64,000 nt of DNA from Pseudomonas marginalis (GCF_008692035.1 NZ_VTFG01000001.1:2852001-2916000); one strand, 5' to 3'; counted from the first letter of the stretch, positions 9,124 to 19,543 are shown. Numbers and translations: made by a program. The notes: generated by a model not told the origin, from the sequence alone.

Positions 9124-10656
9124 ATGCCCCGTAAAACCTGGCGCGCCGCGCTCGCCGCCTATGCCAGCCCCTCGACGTTAGTGCTGTTGTTGCTCGGCTT
9201 TGCCGCCGGCTTGCCTTACATGTTGGTGTTCTCGACGCTTTCGGTGTGGCTGCGTGAGGCCGGTGTGGCCCGCGAGACCATCGGCTATGCGAGCCTGATC
9301 GGTTTGGCGTATGCCTTCAAATGGGTCTGGTCGCCGCTGCTCGACCAATGGCGCCTGCCACTGCTCGGTAAACTCGGACGTCGTCGCTCCTGGCTGGTGC
9401 TTGCACAGTCGCTGGTGATCCTCGGATTGATCGGCATGGGGTTCTGCGACCCGCAGAAACACCTGTCCTGGCTGATCGCCATTGCCGTCGTGGTGGCCTT
9501 TGCTTCCGCCACCCAGGACATCGCGGTCGACGCCTATCGCCTGGAAATCGCCGACGACAGCCGCCAGGCCGCCCTGGCCGCCAGCTATATGTCCGGCTAC
9601 CGCATCGCCGCCCTGCTGGCCACGGCCGGTGCGCTGTTCTTTGCCGAAGGCTTCGGCTCCACCGGCTTCAACTATAAGCACTCGGCCTGGACCGGTACCT
9701 ATGTGCTGTTCGGCGTGCTGATGATCCCGGCGCTGCTGACCACGCTGTTCATGCGCGAACCGAATGTACCGCTGCGCACCCAGTTGCAGGCCGGGCGCTA
9801 TAGCTTCGTGCATCAACTGGTGTCGGTGTTTGTGCTGATCGTGTTGCTGGTATCCGTACCGGCGATGTTCACCCAGTTGTTCAACACCGACTTCGCCAGC
9901 GTGCTGTTTCACGGCGTCAGCCTGTGGGACTTGCTGATGGACGACCGCGCGTTCCTGCGCGCCATTCTCTATATCATTCTCACCACGCTGTGCCTGTCGG
10001 CAATGGGCCGGCGGGGCCTGGCGCCGGTGCTCACGCCGGTCAACGACTTTATCCTGCGCTACCGCTGGCAGGCATTGCTGCTGCTGGGGCTGATCGCCAC
10101 CTATCGTATGTCCGACACGGTGATGGGCGTGATGGCCAACGTGTTCTACATCGACCAGGGTTTTACCAAGGACCAGATCGCCGGGGTCAGCAAGATCTTC
10201 GGCCTGATCATGACCCTGCTCGGCGCCGGCATGGGCGGCCTGCTGATCGTGCGCTTCGGCATCCTGCCGATCCTGTTTATAGGCGGCGTGGCGTCGGCGG
10301 GGACCAACCTGCTGTTCGTGATGCTCGCCGACATGGGCCCCGACCTGCAGATGCTGATCTTCACCATCTCCCTGGATAACTTCAGCTCGGGCCTGGCCAC
10401 GTCGGCATTTGTGGCGTACCTGTCGAGCCTGACCAACCTCAAGTTTTCCGCCACCCAATATGCGCTGCTCAGTTCGATCATGCTGTTGCTGCCGCGCCTG
10501 ATCGGCGGGTACTCGGGGGTGATGGTGGAGAAGTTCGGGTACCACAACTTCTTCCTGATCACCTGCATGCTGGGCGTACCGACACTGCTGCTGATTGCGT
10601 TGCACTGGTATCAGGAAAATCGGCGGATGCGGTTGAATCCGCCGGTAGAGGACTGA
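9124..10656 (+). CDS. ampG: AmpG muropeptide MFS permease
   Basis: A 510-residue major-facilitator protein with about 12-14 helices. It opens with the AmpG-typical [28 protein letters not shown] and has the [13 protein letters not shown] segment seen in all AmpG proteins. AmpG imports GlcNAc-1,6-anhydroMurNAc peptides for peptidoglycan recycling and so controls AmpR-dependent beta-lactamase induction. In this window it links functionally to mltF, which releases such muropeptides, and to the nag genes, which use GlcNAc. Confidence 0.93.
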   Translation: MPRKTWRAALAAYASPSTLVLLLLGFAAGLPYMLVFSTLSVWLREAGVARETIGYASLIGLAYAFKWVWSPLLDQWRLPLLGKLGRRRSWLVLAQSLVILGLIGMGFCDPQKHLSWLIAIAVVVAFASATQDIAVDAYRLEIADDSRQAALAASYMSGYRIAALLATAGALFFAEGFGSTGFNYKHSAWTGTYVLFGVLMIPALLTTLFMREPNVPLRTQLQAGRYSFVHQLVSVFVLIVLLVSVPAMFTQLFNTDFASVLFHGVSLWDLLMDDRAFLRAILYIILTTLCLSAMGRRGLAPVLTPVNDFILRYRWQALLLLGLIATYRMSDTVMGVMANVFYIDQGFTKDQIAGVSKIFGLIMTLLGAGMGGLLIVRFGILPILFIGGVASAGTNLLFVMLADMGPDLQMLIFTISLDNFSSGLATSAFVAYLSSLTNLKFSATQYALLSSIMLLLPRLIGGYSGVMVEKFGYHNFFLITCMLGVPTLLLIALHWYQENRRMRLNPPVED

Positions 10657-10691
10657 TTCTGGGGGCCCTTTAAAAGCCAGACCGCGGCGCC

Positions 10692-10722
10692 CCATCGCGA
10701 GCAAGCTCTGCGCCTACAGACA
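10692..10722 (+). repeat. Degenerate solitary REP element
   Basis: CATCGCGAGCAAGCTCTGCGCCTACAGA-type sequence, a decayed copy of the GCGAGCAAGCTCGC...CTACA REP family of P. fluorescens, between ampG and proS. No partner repeat is seen nearby. Confidence 0.5.
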
Positions 10723-10810
10723 GCCCTGCATTCTGATGCCTGTACGGCGGCAGTTTGCGCCCGTACAATCCCAAGTCATTTCAAGTTCAAGCAACCGACA
10801 ACGGCCTACC

Positions 10811-12526
10811 ATGCGTACCAGTCAATATTTGCTCGCCACACAGAAAGAAACGCCTTCCGATGCGGTCGTGATCAGCCACCAGCTGATGCTGCGCGCCGGC
10901 ATGATTCGCAAACTGGCCTCGGGCCTGTACACCTGGCTGCCCATGGGCTTGAAGGTGATGCGCAAGGTCGAAGCCATCGTTCGCGAAGAAATGAACGCCG
11001 CCGGCTCTCTCGAAGTGTTGATGCCGAGCACCCAACCGGCCGAGCTGTGGCAGGAATCCGGGCGCTGGGAAGAGTACGGCCCTGAGTTGCTGCGCTTCAA
11101 GGACCGTCATGGCCGCGACTTCTGCGCCGGCCCGACCCATGAAGAAGTGATCACCGACCTGATGCGCAACGAGTTGAGCAGCTATAAACAGTTGCCTCTG
11201 AACCTGTATCAGATCCAGACCAAATTCCGCGATGAAATCCGCCCACGCTTCGGTTTGATGCGCGGCCGCGAATTCATCATGAAGGACGCCTATTCGTTCC
11301 ACGCCGACCAGGCATCGCTGCAGGTCACCTATGACCGCATGCACCAGGCCTACTGCAATGTGTTCACGCGCCTGGGCCTGAAGTTCCGGGCGGTTGAAGC
11401 GGACAATGGCTCCATCGGCGGTGCCGGCTCCCACGAATTCCACGTACTGGCCGAGTCCGGCGAAGACGATATCGCGTTCAGCAACGGTTCCGACTACGCG
11501 GCGAACATCGAGAAAGCCGAAGCCGTGCCACGGGAAACCTCCCGTCCAGCCCCGGCTGAAGAACTGCGCCTGGTGGATACGCCAGAGACCAAGACCATCG
11601 CGGCCCTGGTGGAGAAATTCAATCTGCCGATTGAAAAGACCATCAAGACCCTGATCGTGCATGCCGAAGAAGAAGGCAAGCTGATCGCCCTGGTGATCCG
11701 TGGCGACCACGAACTCAACGAAATCAAGGCCGCCCAGCAACCTGGCGTGGCCAGCCCGCTGGTCATGGCCAGCGATGCCGAACTGCGCGACGCCATCGGC
11801 GCCGGTGCCGGTTCCCTCGGCCCGCTGAACCTGCCGTTGCCGATCATCATCGACCGCTCGGTCGAGCTGATGAGCGACTTCGGTATCGGCGCGAACATCG
11901 ACGACAAGCACTACTTCGGCGTGAACTGGGAGCGTGACCTGCCGGTGCCGACCGTTGCCGACCTGCGCAACGTGGTGGCCGGTGACCCAAGCCCGGACGG
12001 CAAGGGCACCCTGGAAATCAAGCGCGGCATCGAAGTCGGGCACATCTTCCAGCTGGGCAACAAGTACAGCAAGGCGATGAAGTGCGAAGTGCTGGGCGAG
12101 AACGGCAAGCCGATCACCCTCGACATGGGCTGCTACGGCATTGGCGTTTCCCGCGTGGTTGCCGCTGCCATCGAGCAGAACAACGACGAGAAAGGCATTA
12201 TCTGGAGTGACGCCCTGGCGCCTTTCCAGGTGGCCCTGGTACCGCTGCGTTACGAAACCGAGCAAGTACGCGAAGCCACCGACAAACTGTATGCCGAACT
12301 CACGGCTGCTGGTTTTGAAGTGCTGCTGGATGACCGCGACAAGAAAACCAGCCCGGGCATCAAGTTCGCCGACATGGAGCTGATTGGCATTCCGCACCGG
12401 ATCGTGGTCAGTGACCGCGGCCTGGCCGATGGCAATCTGGAATACAAGAGCCGGACCGAAGCCGAAGCCCAACCGTTGCCGGTGGCTGACGTGCTGTCTT
12501 TCCTCCAGGCGCGTATTCGTCGCTGA
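10811..12526 (+). CDS. proS: Prolyl-tRNA synthetase
   Basis: A 571-residue bacterial-type class II synthetase. It shows motif 1 ([20 protein letters not shown]), motif 2 ([24 protein letters not shown] region), an inserted YbaK-like editing domain (about 225-410), motif 3 ([13 protein letters not shown]) and the anticodon-binding domain (about 470-571). It charges tRNA-Pro, and the editing domain hydrolyses Ala-tRNA-Pro. The start [17 protein letters not shown] is the family N-terminus; the 25 codons open upstream lack family character. Confidence 0.98.
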   Translation: MRTSQYLLATQKETPSDAVVISHQLMLRAGMIRKLASGLYTWLPMGLKVMRKVEAIVREEMNAAGSLEVLMPSTQPAELWQESGRWEEYGPELLRFKDRHGRDFCAGPTHEEVITDLMRNELSSYKQLPLNLYQIQTKFRDEIRPRFGLMRGREFIMKDAYSFHADQASLQVTYDRMHQAYCNVFTRLGLKFRAVEADNGSIGGAGSHEFHVLAESGEDDIAFSNGSDYAANIEKAEAVPRETSRPAPAEELRLVDTPETKTIAALVEKFNLPIEKTIKTLIVHAEEEGKLIALVIRGDHELNEIKAAQQPGVASPLVMASDAELRDAIGAGAGSLGPLNLPLPIIIDRSVELMSDFGIGANIDDKHYFGVNWERDLPVPTVADLRNVVAGDPSPDGKGTLEIKRGIEVGHIFQLGNKYSKAMKCEVLGENGKPITLDMGCYGIGVSRVVAAAIEQNNDEKGIIWSDALAPFQVALVPLRYETEQVREATDKLYAELTAAGFEVLLDDRDKKTSPGIKFADMELIGIPHRIVVSDRGLADGNLEYKSRTEAEAQPLPVADVLSFLQARIRR

Positions 12527-12546
12527 AAACCAGATCAAGAGAAGTC

Positions 12547-13500
12547 ATGTTCAAGCGAAACACCAGAGCCCTGGGGGGCGCCGCCTTGTGCGGCGCCCTG
12601 CTGGTCAGCGGCTGCGCCAATCAGATGTCGCAACGCAGTGAGCACGAGGAGCGGGTCGAGCGTAAGTTGCTCGACCACAGCCTGCAGATCGATGTAGGCG
12701 AACCCAAAGTGCTGGAACTGCCGCAACGCCGGGTTCGCATTCACGAGCAAAAGACCTTTGAGGTCACCGAATTCGAAGTTACCCGTCGTTACGATCGCTA
12801 CACGCCTTACCAGCCCTGGCGCAAACTCTATGAGATGCCCCTGGGTGCAGTGGCTTTGGTCGCGGGTGCGGGCGCCAACGTGGCGAACATCTTCGCCCTC
12901 GGCAACCTGCCTACCAGCATGACCCACGACTGGCTGACCTACGGCGTGGACGGTCTCAACCCGTTCATGAACGTGCAATCCCATGGGCGCGCGCAACAGA
13001 ACCTGGCGGGTATCGATGAAGTCCAGCGCGACAAACGCGTGGAGTATTCGAGCCTGCCCTGGAGCGAGCGCCCGGTCCAGGTCACCGCCGGCAAACAGAC
13101 CCATGAGCTGACCACCGACCGCAACGGCGTGCTGCGCCTGAACCTGTTGGACAGCCCGTTTGCCGAGCAGGACCTGAACCGCGTCACGACCTTGAAGATC
13201 AGCGTGGAAGATGGCCAGGACGACGTGCACTCGGACTCGACCCTGGCGATCAGCAGCACCCTGCGCGGCAAGTTGCTGGAAGCCCACGGCCTGATCTACG
13301 ACGACCTGGAAGACGATGAAGTCAGCCAGTGGGTGCACCGGGTCAAGCGCCTGTCGGAGCTGGGCCTGGAGGAAGAAGCCAGCGAACTGGAACAAAGCCT
13401 GATCGAACTGACCCGCAATGATCCCGAGCTGCAGCAGGAATTCCTGCAGGCGTTGACCAAGGATGCAGGGCGGTTGGTGGCGGATCCCGGAGCACGCTGA
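12547..13500 (+). CDS. Hypothetical outer-membrane lipoprotein
   Basis: A 317-residue lipoprotein not assigned to a named family. The signal sequence ends in the lipobox LLVSGC (lipidated Cys23), and Ala/Asn at +2/+3 fit Lol transport to the outer membrane. The mature part has charged, coiled-coil-prone stretches at about 30-60 and 260-305 and a small hydrophobic GAVALVAGAGANVANIFALG segment near residue 100. It starts 20 nt after proS and may be cotranscribed. Function is unknown; the conserved place behind proS should be checked. Confidence 0.75.
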   Translation: MFKRNTRALGGAALCGALLVSGCANQMSQRSEHEERVERKLLDHSLQIDVGEPKVLELPQRRVRIHEQKTFEVTEFEVTRRYDRYTPYQPWRKLYEMPLGAVALVAGAGANVANIFALGNLPTSMTHDWLTYGVDGLNPFMNVQSHGRAQQNLAGIDEVQRDKRVEYSSLPWSERPVQVTAGKQTHELTTDRNGVLRLNLLDSPFAEQDLNRVTTLKISVEDGQDDVHSDSTLAISSTLRGKLLEAHGLIYDDLEDDEVSQWVHRVKRLSELGLEEEASELEQSLIELTRNDPELQQEFLQALTKDAGRLVADPGAR

Positions 13501-13522
13501 GGCTTCGAAAACGCTGCAGATC

Positions 13523-13560
13523 CAAATGTGGGAGGGGGCTTGCTTCCTCCCACATTTTTT
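13523..13560. terminator. REP-derived hairpin between the lipoprotein gene and dinB
   Basis: AAATGTGGGAGG...CCTCCCACATTT, a near-perfect inverted repeat with T-run. It carries the GTGGGAGGGGGCTTGC core of the local REP family and lies between convergent genes, so it probably acts as a terminator on both strands. Confidence 0.7.
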
Positions 13561-13568
13561 CCCGGCTT

Positions 13569-14627
13569 CTACCAGGAGAACTCTAACTGTTCGTTCCCGC
13601 CACTCAGGTCCAGCAGCCGCACCCCAATCCCCAACAACCGCACCGGTTTCCCACCGCGATTGAACGCCTGGGTCATCAACTGTTGATAACTCTCCAGATC
13701 CCGCGCCGCGCCCGCCTGCTCCAGCGTCGTCTGGGTAAAGTCATGGAACTTCACCTTAACGAACGGCTTGCCCGCCTTGTAGCTGCTGTCGATACGCGCC
13801 ATGCGCCCTGCCAGGGTCTCCATCAACTCTGGAAGTTTCGCCAGGCAGCTTGAGAGATCCGGCAAATCCACATCGTAGGTATTTTCCACACTGATGGACT
13901 GCCGCCGGCTGTCGTTCTGCACCACACGTTCATCTATCCCACGGGCCAGGCTCCACAAGCGCTCGCCAAAGCTGCCGAACTCACGCACCAACGCCAACTT
14001 GTTCCATTCGCGCAATTGCAGGCAGTCTTCGATGCCCAGGCGCGCCAGCTTGTCTGCCGTCACCTTGCCCACGCCGTGCAACTTGCTTACCCGCAGTTGG
14101 GAGACAAAGTCCTCGACCTGATCCGGGGTGATGACAAACAGGCCGTTGGGCTTTTTCCAATCACTGGCGATCTTGGCCAAAAACTTATTCGGCGCCACGC
14201 CGGCGGACACAGTGATGTGCAATTGGTTGGAGACCCGGCGCCGAATGTCCTGGGCGATGCGTGTGGCGCTGCCGCCAAAGTGCGGGCTGTCGGAGACATC
14301 CAGGTAGGCCTCGTCCAGCGACAGGGGCTCGATCAGGTCGGTGTAGTCGCGAAAGATCGTCTGGATTTCCTTCGACGCCTCCTTATAGGCATCCATGCGC
14401 GGCTTGACGATGGTCAGGTCCGGGCAGAGCTTCAGGGCATGCCGCGACGACATGGCGGAACGCACCCCATACGCCCGCGCTTCGTAGTTGCATGTAGCGA
14501 TCACGCCCCTTCGATCTGCCGATCCACCTACCGCCAGGGGCTTTTGCGCCAGGCTCGGGTCATCGCGCATCTCAATGGCGGCGTAGAAGCAATCACAGTC
14601 AACGTGGATGATTTTGCGCTGCGTCAT
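13569..14627 (-). CDS. dinB: DNA polymerase IV (Y family)
   Basis: A 352-residue translesion polymerase. The catalytic acidic residues lie in HVDCDCFYAAIEM (Asp near residue 8) and SLDEAYLDVSD (about 103). The helix-hairpin-helix segment LHGVGKVTADKLARLGI and the little-finger domain (about 230-340) follow. It lacks an obvious C-terminal clamp-binding QLxLF motif: the end reads GGNEQLEFSW, where QLEF may serve. The start MTQRKIIHVD is chosen; 21 further codons are open upstream. Expression in relatives is SOS-linked, but I do not see a clear LexA box here. Confidence 0.95.
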   Translation of the reverse strand: MTQRKIIHVDCDCFYAAIEMRDDPSLAQKPLAVGGSADRRGVIATCNYEARAYGVRSAMSSRHALKLCPDLTIVKPRMDAYKEASKEIQTIFRDYTDLIEPLSLDEAYLDVSDSPHFGGSATRIAQDIRRRVSNQLHITVSAGVAPNKFLAKIASDWKKPNGLFVITPDQVEDFVSQLRVSKLHGVGKVTADKLARLGIEDCLQLREWNKLALVREFGSFGERLWSLARGIDERVVQNDSRRQSISVENTYDVDLPDLSSCLAKLPELMETLAGRMARIDSSYKAGKPFVKVKFHDFTQTTLEQAGAARDLESYQQLMTQAFNRGGKPVRLLGIGVRLLDLSGGNEQLEFSW

Positions 14628-14869
14628 AAGTAGAAAGGCGGGTGTAATCCAACGGGTGGCCAGTATCGCATCCACCCCTGTATATAGCACCAGTAGTTTG
14701 AATCTTCCGTCTGAGCGGTAGGAATTTTCCCAGATGAATTTATTTTCTCAATCGAAATTAGCACCTCAATAGAGCTGAAACCCCTGGCCCTTCTGGCCCG
14801 AACCCCTCAAACGACTCTGCATGGAGAGCTAACCGATTGAACCGCAAGCGCTTTTTTTCGATTCACCGG
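14628..14869. other. Intergenic region upstream of dinB and the first tRNA cassette
   Basis: About 240 bases between the divergent dinB and the fMet tRNA promoter. It includes an AT-rich stretch (near 14735-14775) that probably holds the dinB promoter. No coding sequence or repeat is recognised. Confidence 0.5.
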
Positions 14870-14897
14870 TTGACACACTGGTGATCCTCTGTAGAAT
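14870..14897 (+). promoter_or_regulatory. Promoter of first initiator tRNA gene
   Basis: TTGACA (-35) and TAGAAT (-10), 16-bp spacer, 13 nt before the mature tRNA. A near-consensus sigma-70 promoter. Confidence 0.8.
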
Positions 14898-14910
14898 GCC
14901 GACACACAGA

Positions 14911-14987
<77 letters not shown>

Positions 14988-14993
14988 AACATC

Positions 14994-15025
14994 AAAAAAG
15001 GCTACTCGAAAGAGTGGCCTTTTTT
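14994..15025 (+). terminator. Terminator of first fMet tRNA
   Basis: AAAAAAGGCTACTC-GAAA-GAGTGGCCTTTTTT, a 14-pair stem with a GAAA loop, seven bases after the CCA. The same hairpin follows the second copy. Confidence 0.88.
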
Positions 15026-15030
15026 GTTTT

Positions 15031-15138
15031 AGCGAGCGGGCTTGCCCCGCGCTGGACTGGCAAGCAGCCCCACACAAGATAGTGTGCACTTCACCACGGA
15101 CTGCTCCGCAGCCCGGCGCGGGGCAAGCCCGCTCACTA
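15031..15138. repeat. REPIN (paired REP elements) between the two fMet tRNAs
   Basis: AGCGAGCGGGCTTGCCCCGCGC at the left is inverted as GCGCGGGGCAAGCCCGCTCACT at the right, around a spacer of about 60 nt. This is the palindromic arrangement of a REPIN, a short mobile element moved in trans by RAYT transposases. No RAYT gene is present in the window. Confidence 0.75.
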
Positions 15139-15216
15139 CAAAAAGCGTTTTCAATCGCGAACTTAGGTTACATGTCAGCTATTTCACACTTATTTGACCC
15201 ATCGGCTCATTAACGG

Positions 15217-15244
15217 TTGACACCTCGCCATCTGGCTGTAGAAT
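15217..15244 (+). promoter_or_regulatory. Promoter of second initiator tRNA gene
   Basis: TTGACA and TAGAAT with a 16-bp spacer, same geometry as copy 1. Only the boxes and the -10 flank are conserved between the two promoters; the spacers differ. Confidence 0.8.
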
Positions 15245-15256
15245 GCCGCCCACAGA

Positions 15257-15333
<77 letters not shown>

Positions 15334-15339
15334 AACATC

Positions 15340-15371
15340 AAAAAAGGCTACTCGAAAGAGTGGCCTTTTTT
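15340..15371 (+). terminator. Terminator of second fMet tRNA
   Basis: Same 14-pair GAAA-loop hairpin as after copy 1, with six A before and six T after. Confidence 0.88.
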
Positions 15372-15599
15372 GTATCCGATGAAAAAGTTCTTCTGAAACA
15401 ATGGTATGGCATCTTTCATGAAACCGTACGCGGTTTGTTGAGTCCATCTCATTGCACGCTATGCTTACGCCTCTACGACCAATGGCCGCAGTCGCCGCAC
15501 CCGGTGATCCGCGTTAATATTTGTAATTATTTTGTCCATAGGGATTGGTAACTTGGCTGGATACCTCCATCCTGTCGCGCACAATCCACGAGGTGATTG

Positions 15600-18242
15600 A
15601 TGCGCGCCAACTCGTCTGAACCACAAGACACCGTCACAGCAGAACAACCTATCGCCCCCACCCGCTTGCGCTGGCTGGATCTGTTGAGCAAATACCGGCA
15701 ACCCATCGGGCTGGCCGTGACCTTGTTGCTGTTCGCAATCGCCCTGATCGCCTGTCGGCACCTGCTATTGGAGCTGGATCTCTACGCCCTCCACGACTCG
15801 ATCCTGGAAGTGCCCAAACCCGCGTTGCTCGGTGCGTTCGCCGCCGCCGTCGCCGGGTTCGTCATTCTGCTGGGCTATGAGTTTTCAGGCGCACGTTATG
15901 CCGGGGTGAACCTGCCTGCCAAGACCTTGGCCCTTGGCGGCTTTACTGCCTTTGCGATCGGCAATGCCATTGGTCTGTCAATGCTCTCGGGCGGCTCGGT
16001 ACGCTACCGTTTATATGCACGCCACGGCATCGGGGCTTCGGAAGTCGCCCACATGACCGTGTTCGCCAGCCTGGCACTGGGCTGCGCCCTGCCCCCGCTG
16101 GCTGCATTGGCCACGTTGAGCAACTTGCCGGCAGCGTCGACCTACCTGCATTTGCCACAAACGGTGCTCGGCGGCGTTGCCGGTGCAGTGCTGTTACTGT
16201 CGGCCATGTTGTGCATCGGCATCTATCGCCGCCGCCTGCCGGAACAACCCTACCCGGACAACCTGCTGGTAAAGGCCGGGCGTCGAACCCTGCGTCTGCC
16301 CGGTCGCCGCCTGACATTCCTGCAACTGATCATCACCGCACTGGACGTTGCCGCCGCCGCTACCGTCCTTTATATGCTGCTGCCGGAAGCACCGCCTTTC
16401 GGCCCGTTCCTGCTGGTGTATCTGCTGGCGTTGGCCGCCGGTGTACTCAGCCATGTGCCAGGGGGCGTGGGCGTATTCGAAGCCATCCTGCTCGCCGCAT
16501 TCGCCGACAAGCTCGGCGCCGCGCCCTTGGCCGCCGCCCTGCTGCTGTACCGAATGATCTACGTGGTCCTGCCGCTGCTGATCGCCTGTGTGTTCCTGCT
16601 GGTCAACGAGGCCCAGCGCCTGTTCCAGACTCAGCAAAGCCTGCGGGTAGCCTCGGGTTTGGCGGCGCCGGTGCTGGCCGTACTGGTTTTTTTGTCCGGC
16701 GTGGTCCTGCTGTTTTCCGGCGCCACGCCAGAAATCGACTCACGCCTGGAAAACATCGGCTTCCTGATTCCCCACCGCCTGATTGACGCCTCGCACTTCG
16801 GTGCCAGCCTGATCGGCGTGCTGTGCCTGTTGCTGGCCCAGGGCCTGCGTCGACGCCTGTCGGCTGCGTGGATGCTGACCATGGTGCTGCTGCTGGTGGG
16901 CGCCCTGCTCTCGCTGCTCAAGGGATTCGATTGGGAAGAAGCCAGCCTGATGACCATGACGGCGATACTGCTGGCGATCTTCCGCCGCTCGTTCTATCGC
17001 GCCAGCCGCCTGACCGAGCTGCCTTTCTCACCGCTGTACCTGGTAGCCAGCGTCTGTGTGCTGGGGGCTTCTATCTGGCTGCTGCTGTTCGCGTATCAAG
17101 ATGTACCGTACAGCCATCAACTGTGGTGGCAGTTCACTCTCGACGCCAACGCCCCGCGCGGCCTGCGCTCGTTGCTGGGCGCCGCCGTGCTGCTGGTCAT
17201 CGTCTCGCTGACCTGGCTGCTGCGCACCGCACGCCCGGTGATCCACCTGCCGACTCCCGAGGAGCTGGAACGCGCCAGCAAGATCCTGATGGCATCGTCG
17301 CAACCCGACGGCGGCCTGGCGCTGACCGGCGACAAGGCGCTGCTGTTCCATCCGAATGACGAAGCGTTCCTGATGTATGCCCGTCGCGGCCGCAGCCTGG
17401 TGGCCTTGTATGACCCGATCGGTCCGACCCAGCCCCGTGCCGAAATGATCTGGCAGTTCCGCGACCTGTGCGACATCCATCATGCACGCCCGGTGTTCTA
17501 TCAGGTACGCGCCGAGAACCTGCCCTATTACATGGACATCGGCCTCACCGCGATCAAGCTGGGCGAAGAGGCGCGCGTCGACCTGAAACGCTTTGACCTG
17601 GAAGCCAAGGGCAAAGAGATGAAGGACCTGCGCTACACCTGGAACCGTGGCACCCGGGACGGCCTGTCCCTGGAGATCTTTGAACCCGGCACGGCACCGA
17701 TGGATGAATTAAAAGTCATCTCGGACGCCTGGCTTACCGGTAAGAATGTGCGGGAAAAAGGCTTTTCCCTCGGACGCTTCAGCGACGACTACCTCAAGCA
17801 CTTTCGTATCGCGATCATTCGCTTCGAAGGCCGCCCGGTGGCCTTCGCCAACCTGCTCGAGACCTACAACCACGACCTGGCCAGCCTCGACCTGATGCGC
17901 GCCCACCCGGATGCGCCCAAGTTGACCATGGAATTCATGATGGTCGGCCTGATTCAACACTATAAGAGTCACGGCTACGCCCGCTTCAGCCTCGGCATGG
18001 TGCCGTTGTCGGGCCTGCAACCGCGACGCGGCGCGCCACTGACCCAGCGCCTGGGCTCGATGGTGTTCCGTCGCGGCGAGCAACTGTATAACTTCCAAGG
18101 CTTGCGCCGCTTCAAAGACAAGTTCCAGCCTGACTGGGAACCCCGTTACATGGCCGTGCCCGCAGGACTTGACCCGCTGGTGGCACTGGCCGATACCGCC
18201 GCCCTGATCGCGGGCGGCTTGACTGGATTGGTGAAACGCTGA
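15600..18242 (+). CDS. mprF: MprF-type aminoacyl-phosphatidylglycerol synthase/flippase
   Basis: An 880-residue membrane protein. About 14 helices (residues 30-535) include the UPF0104/flippase-like part, with GGSVRYRLYARHGI and LSHVPGGVGVFEAILL. The cytoplasmic C-terminal domain (about 550-870, DUF2156) is the dual-GNAT aminoacyl transferase, with RGRSLVALYDPIGP and HPDAPKLTMEFMMVGLIQHY. It moves Ala or Lys from aminoacyl-tRNA to phosphatidylglycerol; the P. aeruginosa homologue PA0920 makes alanyl-PG. The modification lowers membrane negative charge and raises tolerance to cationic peptides and acid. Its stop overlaps the next gene's ATG by one base. The ATG at 15600 is preferred to the TTG codon just before it. 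Confidence 0.9.
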   Translation: MRANSSEPQDTVTAEQPIAPTRLRWLDLLSKYRQPIGLAVTLLLFAIALIACRHLLLELDLYALHDSILEVPKPALLGAFAAAVAGFVILLGYEFSGARYAGVNLPAKTLALGGFTAFAIGNAIGLSMLSGGSVRYRLYARHGIGASEVAHMTVFASLALGCALPPLAALATLSNLPAASTYLHLPQTVLGGVAGAVLLLSAMLCIGIYRRRLPEQPYPDNLLVKAGRRTLRLPGRRLTFLQLIITALDVAAAATVLYMLLPEAPPFGPFLLVYLLALAAGVLSHVPGGVGVFEAILLAAFADKLGAAPLAAALLLYRMIYVVLPLLIACVFLLVNEAQRLFQTQQSLRVASGLAAPVLAVLVFLSGVVLLFSGATPEIDSRLENIGFLIPHRLIDASHFGASLIGVLCLLLAQGLRRRLSAAWMLTMVLLLVGALLSLLKGFDWEEASLMTMTAILLAIFRRSFYRASRLTELPFSPLYLVASVCVLGASIWLLLFAYQDVPYSHQLWWQFTLDANAPRGLRSLLGAAVLLVIVSLTWLLRTARPVIHLPTPEELERASKILMASSQPDGGLALTGDKALLFHPNDEAFLMYARRGRSLVALYDPIGPTQPRAEMIWQFRDLCDIHHARPVFYQVRAENLPYYMDIGLTAIKLGEEARVDLKRFDLEAKGKEMKDLRYTWNRGTRDGLSLEIFEPGTAPMDELKVISDAWLTGKNVREKGFSLGRFSDDYLKHFRIAIIRFEGRPVAFANLLETYNHDLASLDLMRAHPDAPKLTMEFMMVGLIQHYKSHGYARFSLGMVPLSGLQPRRGAPLTQRLGSMVFRRGEQLYNFQGLRRFKDKFQPDWEPRYMAVPAGLDPLVALADTAALIAGGLTGLVKR

Positions 18243-19522
18243 TGATTCGACGCTCCTGGCGGTATGTATTGGCCTTTGTAGTGCTGCTCGCCCTGGTCCT
18301 GGGTGGCGGCTTTTGGTTCTGGAACCGCCCTGCCCCGCAGCCGACCCTGGAGCAACTGCCCCAGGCCGACGGCTCGGTGATGACCCGCGTGACCCCGGCC
18401 GGCACCCCGAAAGCCCGCGTCGCGGTGGCGGTGATGGCTGACGAAACACTGACCGATAGCCAGTTGATTACCCTGAGCCAGGGCGGCAAGGCGCAGATCG
18501 TCCAGGTGATCCTGCCAAAGGATGACTGCAAGCTGCAGGAACAAGCGCTGCAAAGCGCCCTGGGCCAGCTCAAGGGCCCCGCGACCCTGGTCAGCGGCAT
18601 CGGCCCTGGCGCCGCCCTCGCCTGGCGCTGGCTGGCCACTCAGAGCGACGACAAGGCCAACGCCATCTCCGTCGGCTTCGCGTTGGTGCAGGAAGGGTGC
18701 AAGGACCCACTGCCGAAAACCGCCGCACACGGTAATTGGTTGGTGGCCTGGAACGACAACCCTGACGATGAAAGCGCCAGTTTCGTACGTGACACCCCGC
18801 GCGCCACCACCAGTATCAGCGACTACGACATTCACTATCCGCAAGTGCTGAACAACGAACTGCGCAAGCAACTGGTGGGTTCGGACAACGGCGGCCTGGC
18901 GATTCCCGTGGTGGAAGTGCCGGCTGGCCAGGCCAAGGACACCGTGACGCTGTTCCTTTCCGGGGATGGCGGCTGGCGTGACCTCGACCGCGACGTGGCC
19001 GGCGAAATGGCCAAGATCGGCTACCCGGTGGTCGGCATCGACACCCTGCGCTACTACTGGCAGCACAAGACCCCGGAACAAAGCGCCAAGGACCTCACCG
19101 AGCTGATGCAGCACTACCGGCAGAAATGGGGCACCAAGCGCTTCGTGCTGACCGGTTACTCCTTCGGCGCGGACGTCCTGCCGGCGATCTACAACCGCCT
19201 GCCGGAAAACGAACAACAGCGTGTGGACGTCATCATCCTGCTGGCCTTCGCCCGCACCGGCAGCTTTGAAATCGAAGTGGAAGGCTGGCTGGGCAACGCC
19301 GGCAAAGAAGCCGCGACCGGCCCGGAAATGGCCAAGCTGCCGGCTGACAAGGTGGTGTGCATCTACGGTGCCGAAGAAGTCGACGAGAGTGGCTGCACCG
19401 ACAAGACCGCCGTGGGCGAGGCGGTGAAACTGCCGGGCGGGCATCACTTCGATGAGAACTACCCGGCACTGGCCAAGCGTCTGGTAGACATCATCGTGAA
19501 GCATCAGGCCAAGTCCGAGTAA
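18242..19522 (+). CDS. AcvB/VirJ-family periplasmic alpha/beta hydrolase (aminoacyl-PG hydrolase)
   Basis: A 426-residue exported protein. One N-terminal hydrophobic segment (about 5-25) serves as signal or anchor. The VirJ domain (about 215-420) carries the nucleophile elbow GYSFGADVLP (Ser in GxSxG), the upstream FLSGDGGWRD oxyanion/DGGW motif and the catalytic His in GGHHFDENY near the end. It is translationally coupled (1-nt overlap) to mprF. In P. aeruginosa (PA0919) and Agrobacterium (AcvB) the partner hydrolyses aminoacyl-PG, resetting lipid charge. Substrate (Ala or Lys) follows that of the neighbouring synthase and is inferred. Confidence 0.85.
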   Translation: MIRRSWRYVLAFVVLLALVLGGGFWFWNRPAPQPTLEQLPQADGSVMTRVTPAGTPKARVAVAVMADETLTDSQLITLSQGGKAQIVQVILPKDDCKLQEQALQSALGQLKGPATLVSGIGPGAALAWRWLATQSDDKANAISVGFALVQEGCKDPLPKTAAHGNWLVAWNDNPDDESASFVRDTPRATTSISDYDIHYPQVLNNELRKQLVGSDNGGLAIPVVEVPAGQAKDTVTLFLSGDGGWRDLDRDVAGEMAKIGYPVVGIDTLRYYWQHKTPEQSAKDLTELMQHYRQKWGTKRFVLTGYSFGADVLPAIYNRLPENEQQRVDVIILLAFARTGSFEIEVEGWLGNAGKEAATGPEMAKLPADKVVCIYGAEEVDESGCTDKTAVGEAVKLPGGHHFDENYPALAKRLVDIIVKHQAKSE

Positions 19523-19543
19523 TTCCGGGCGGTACGCCAAACA

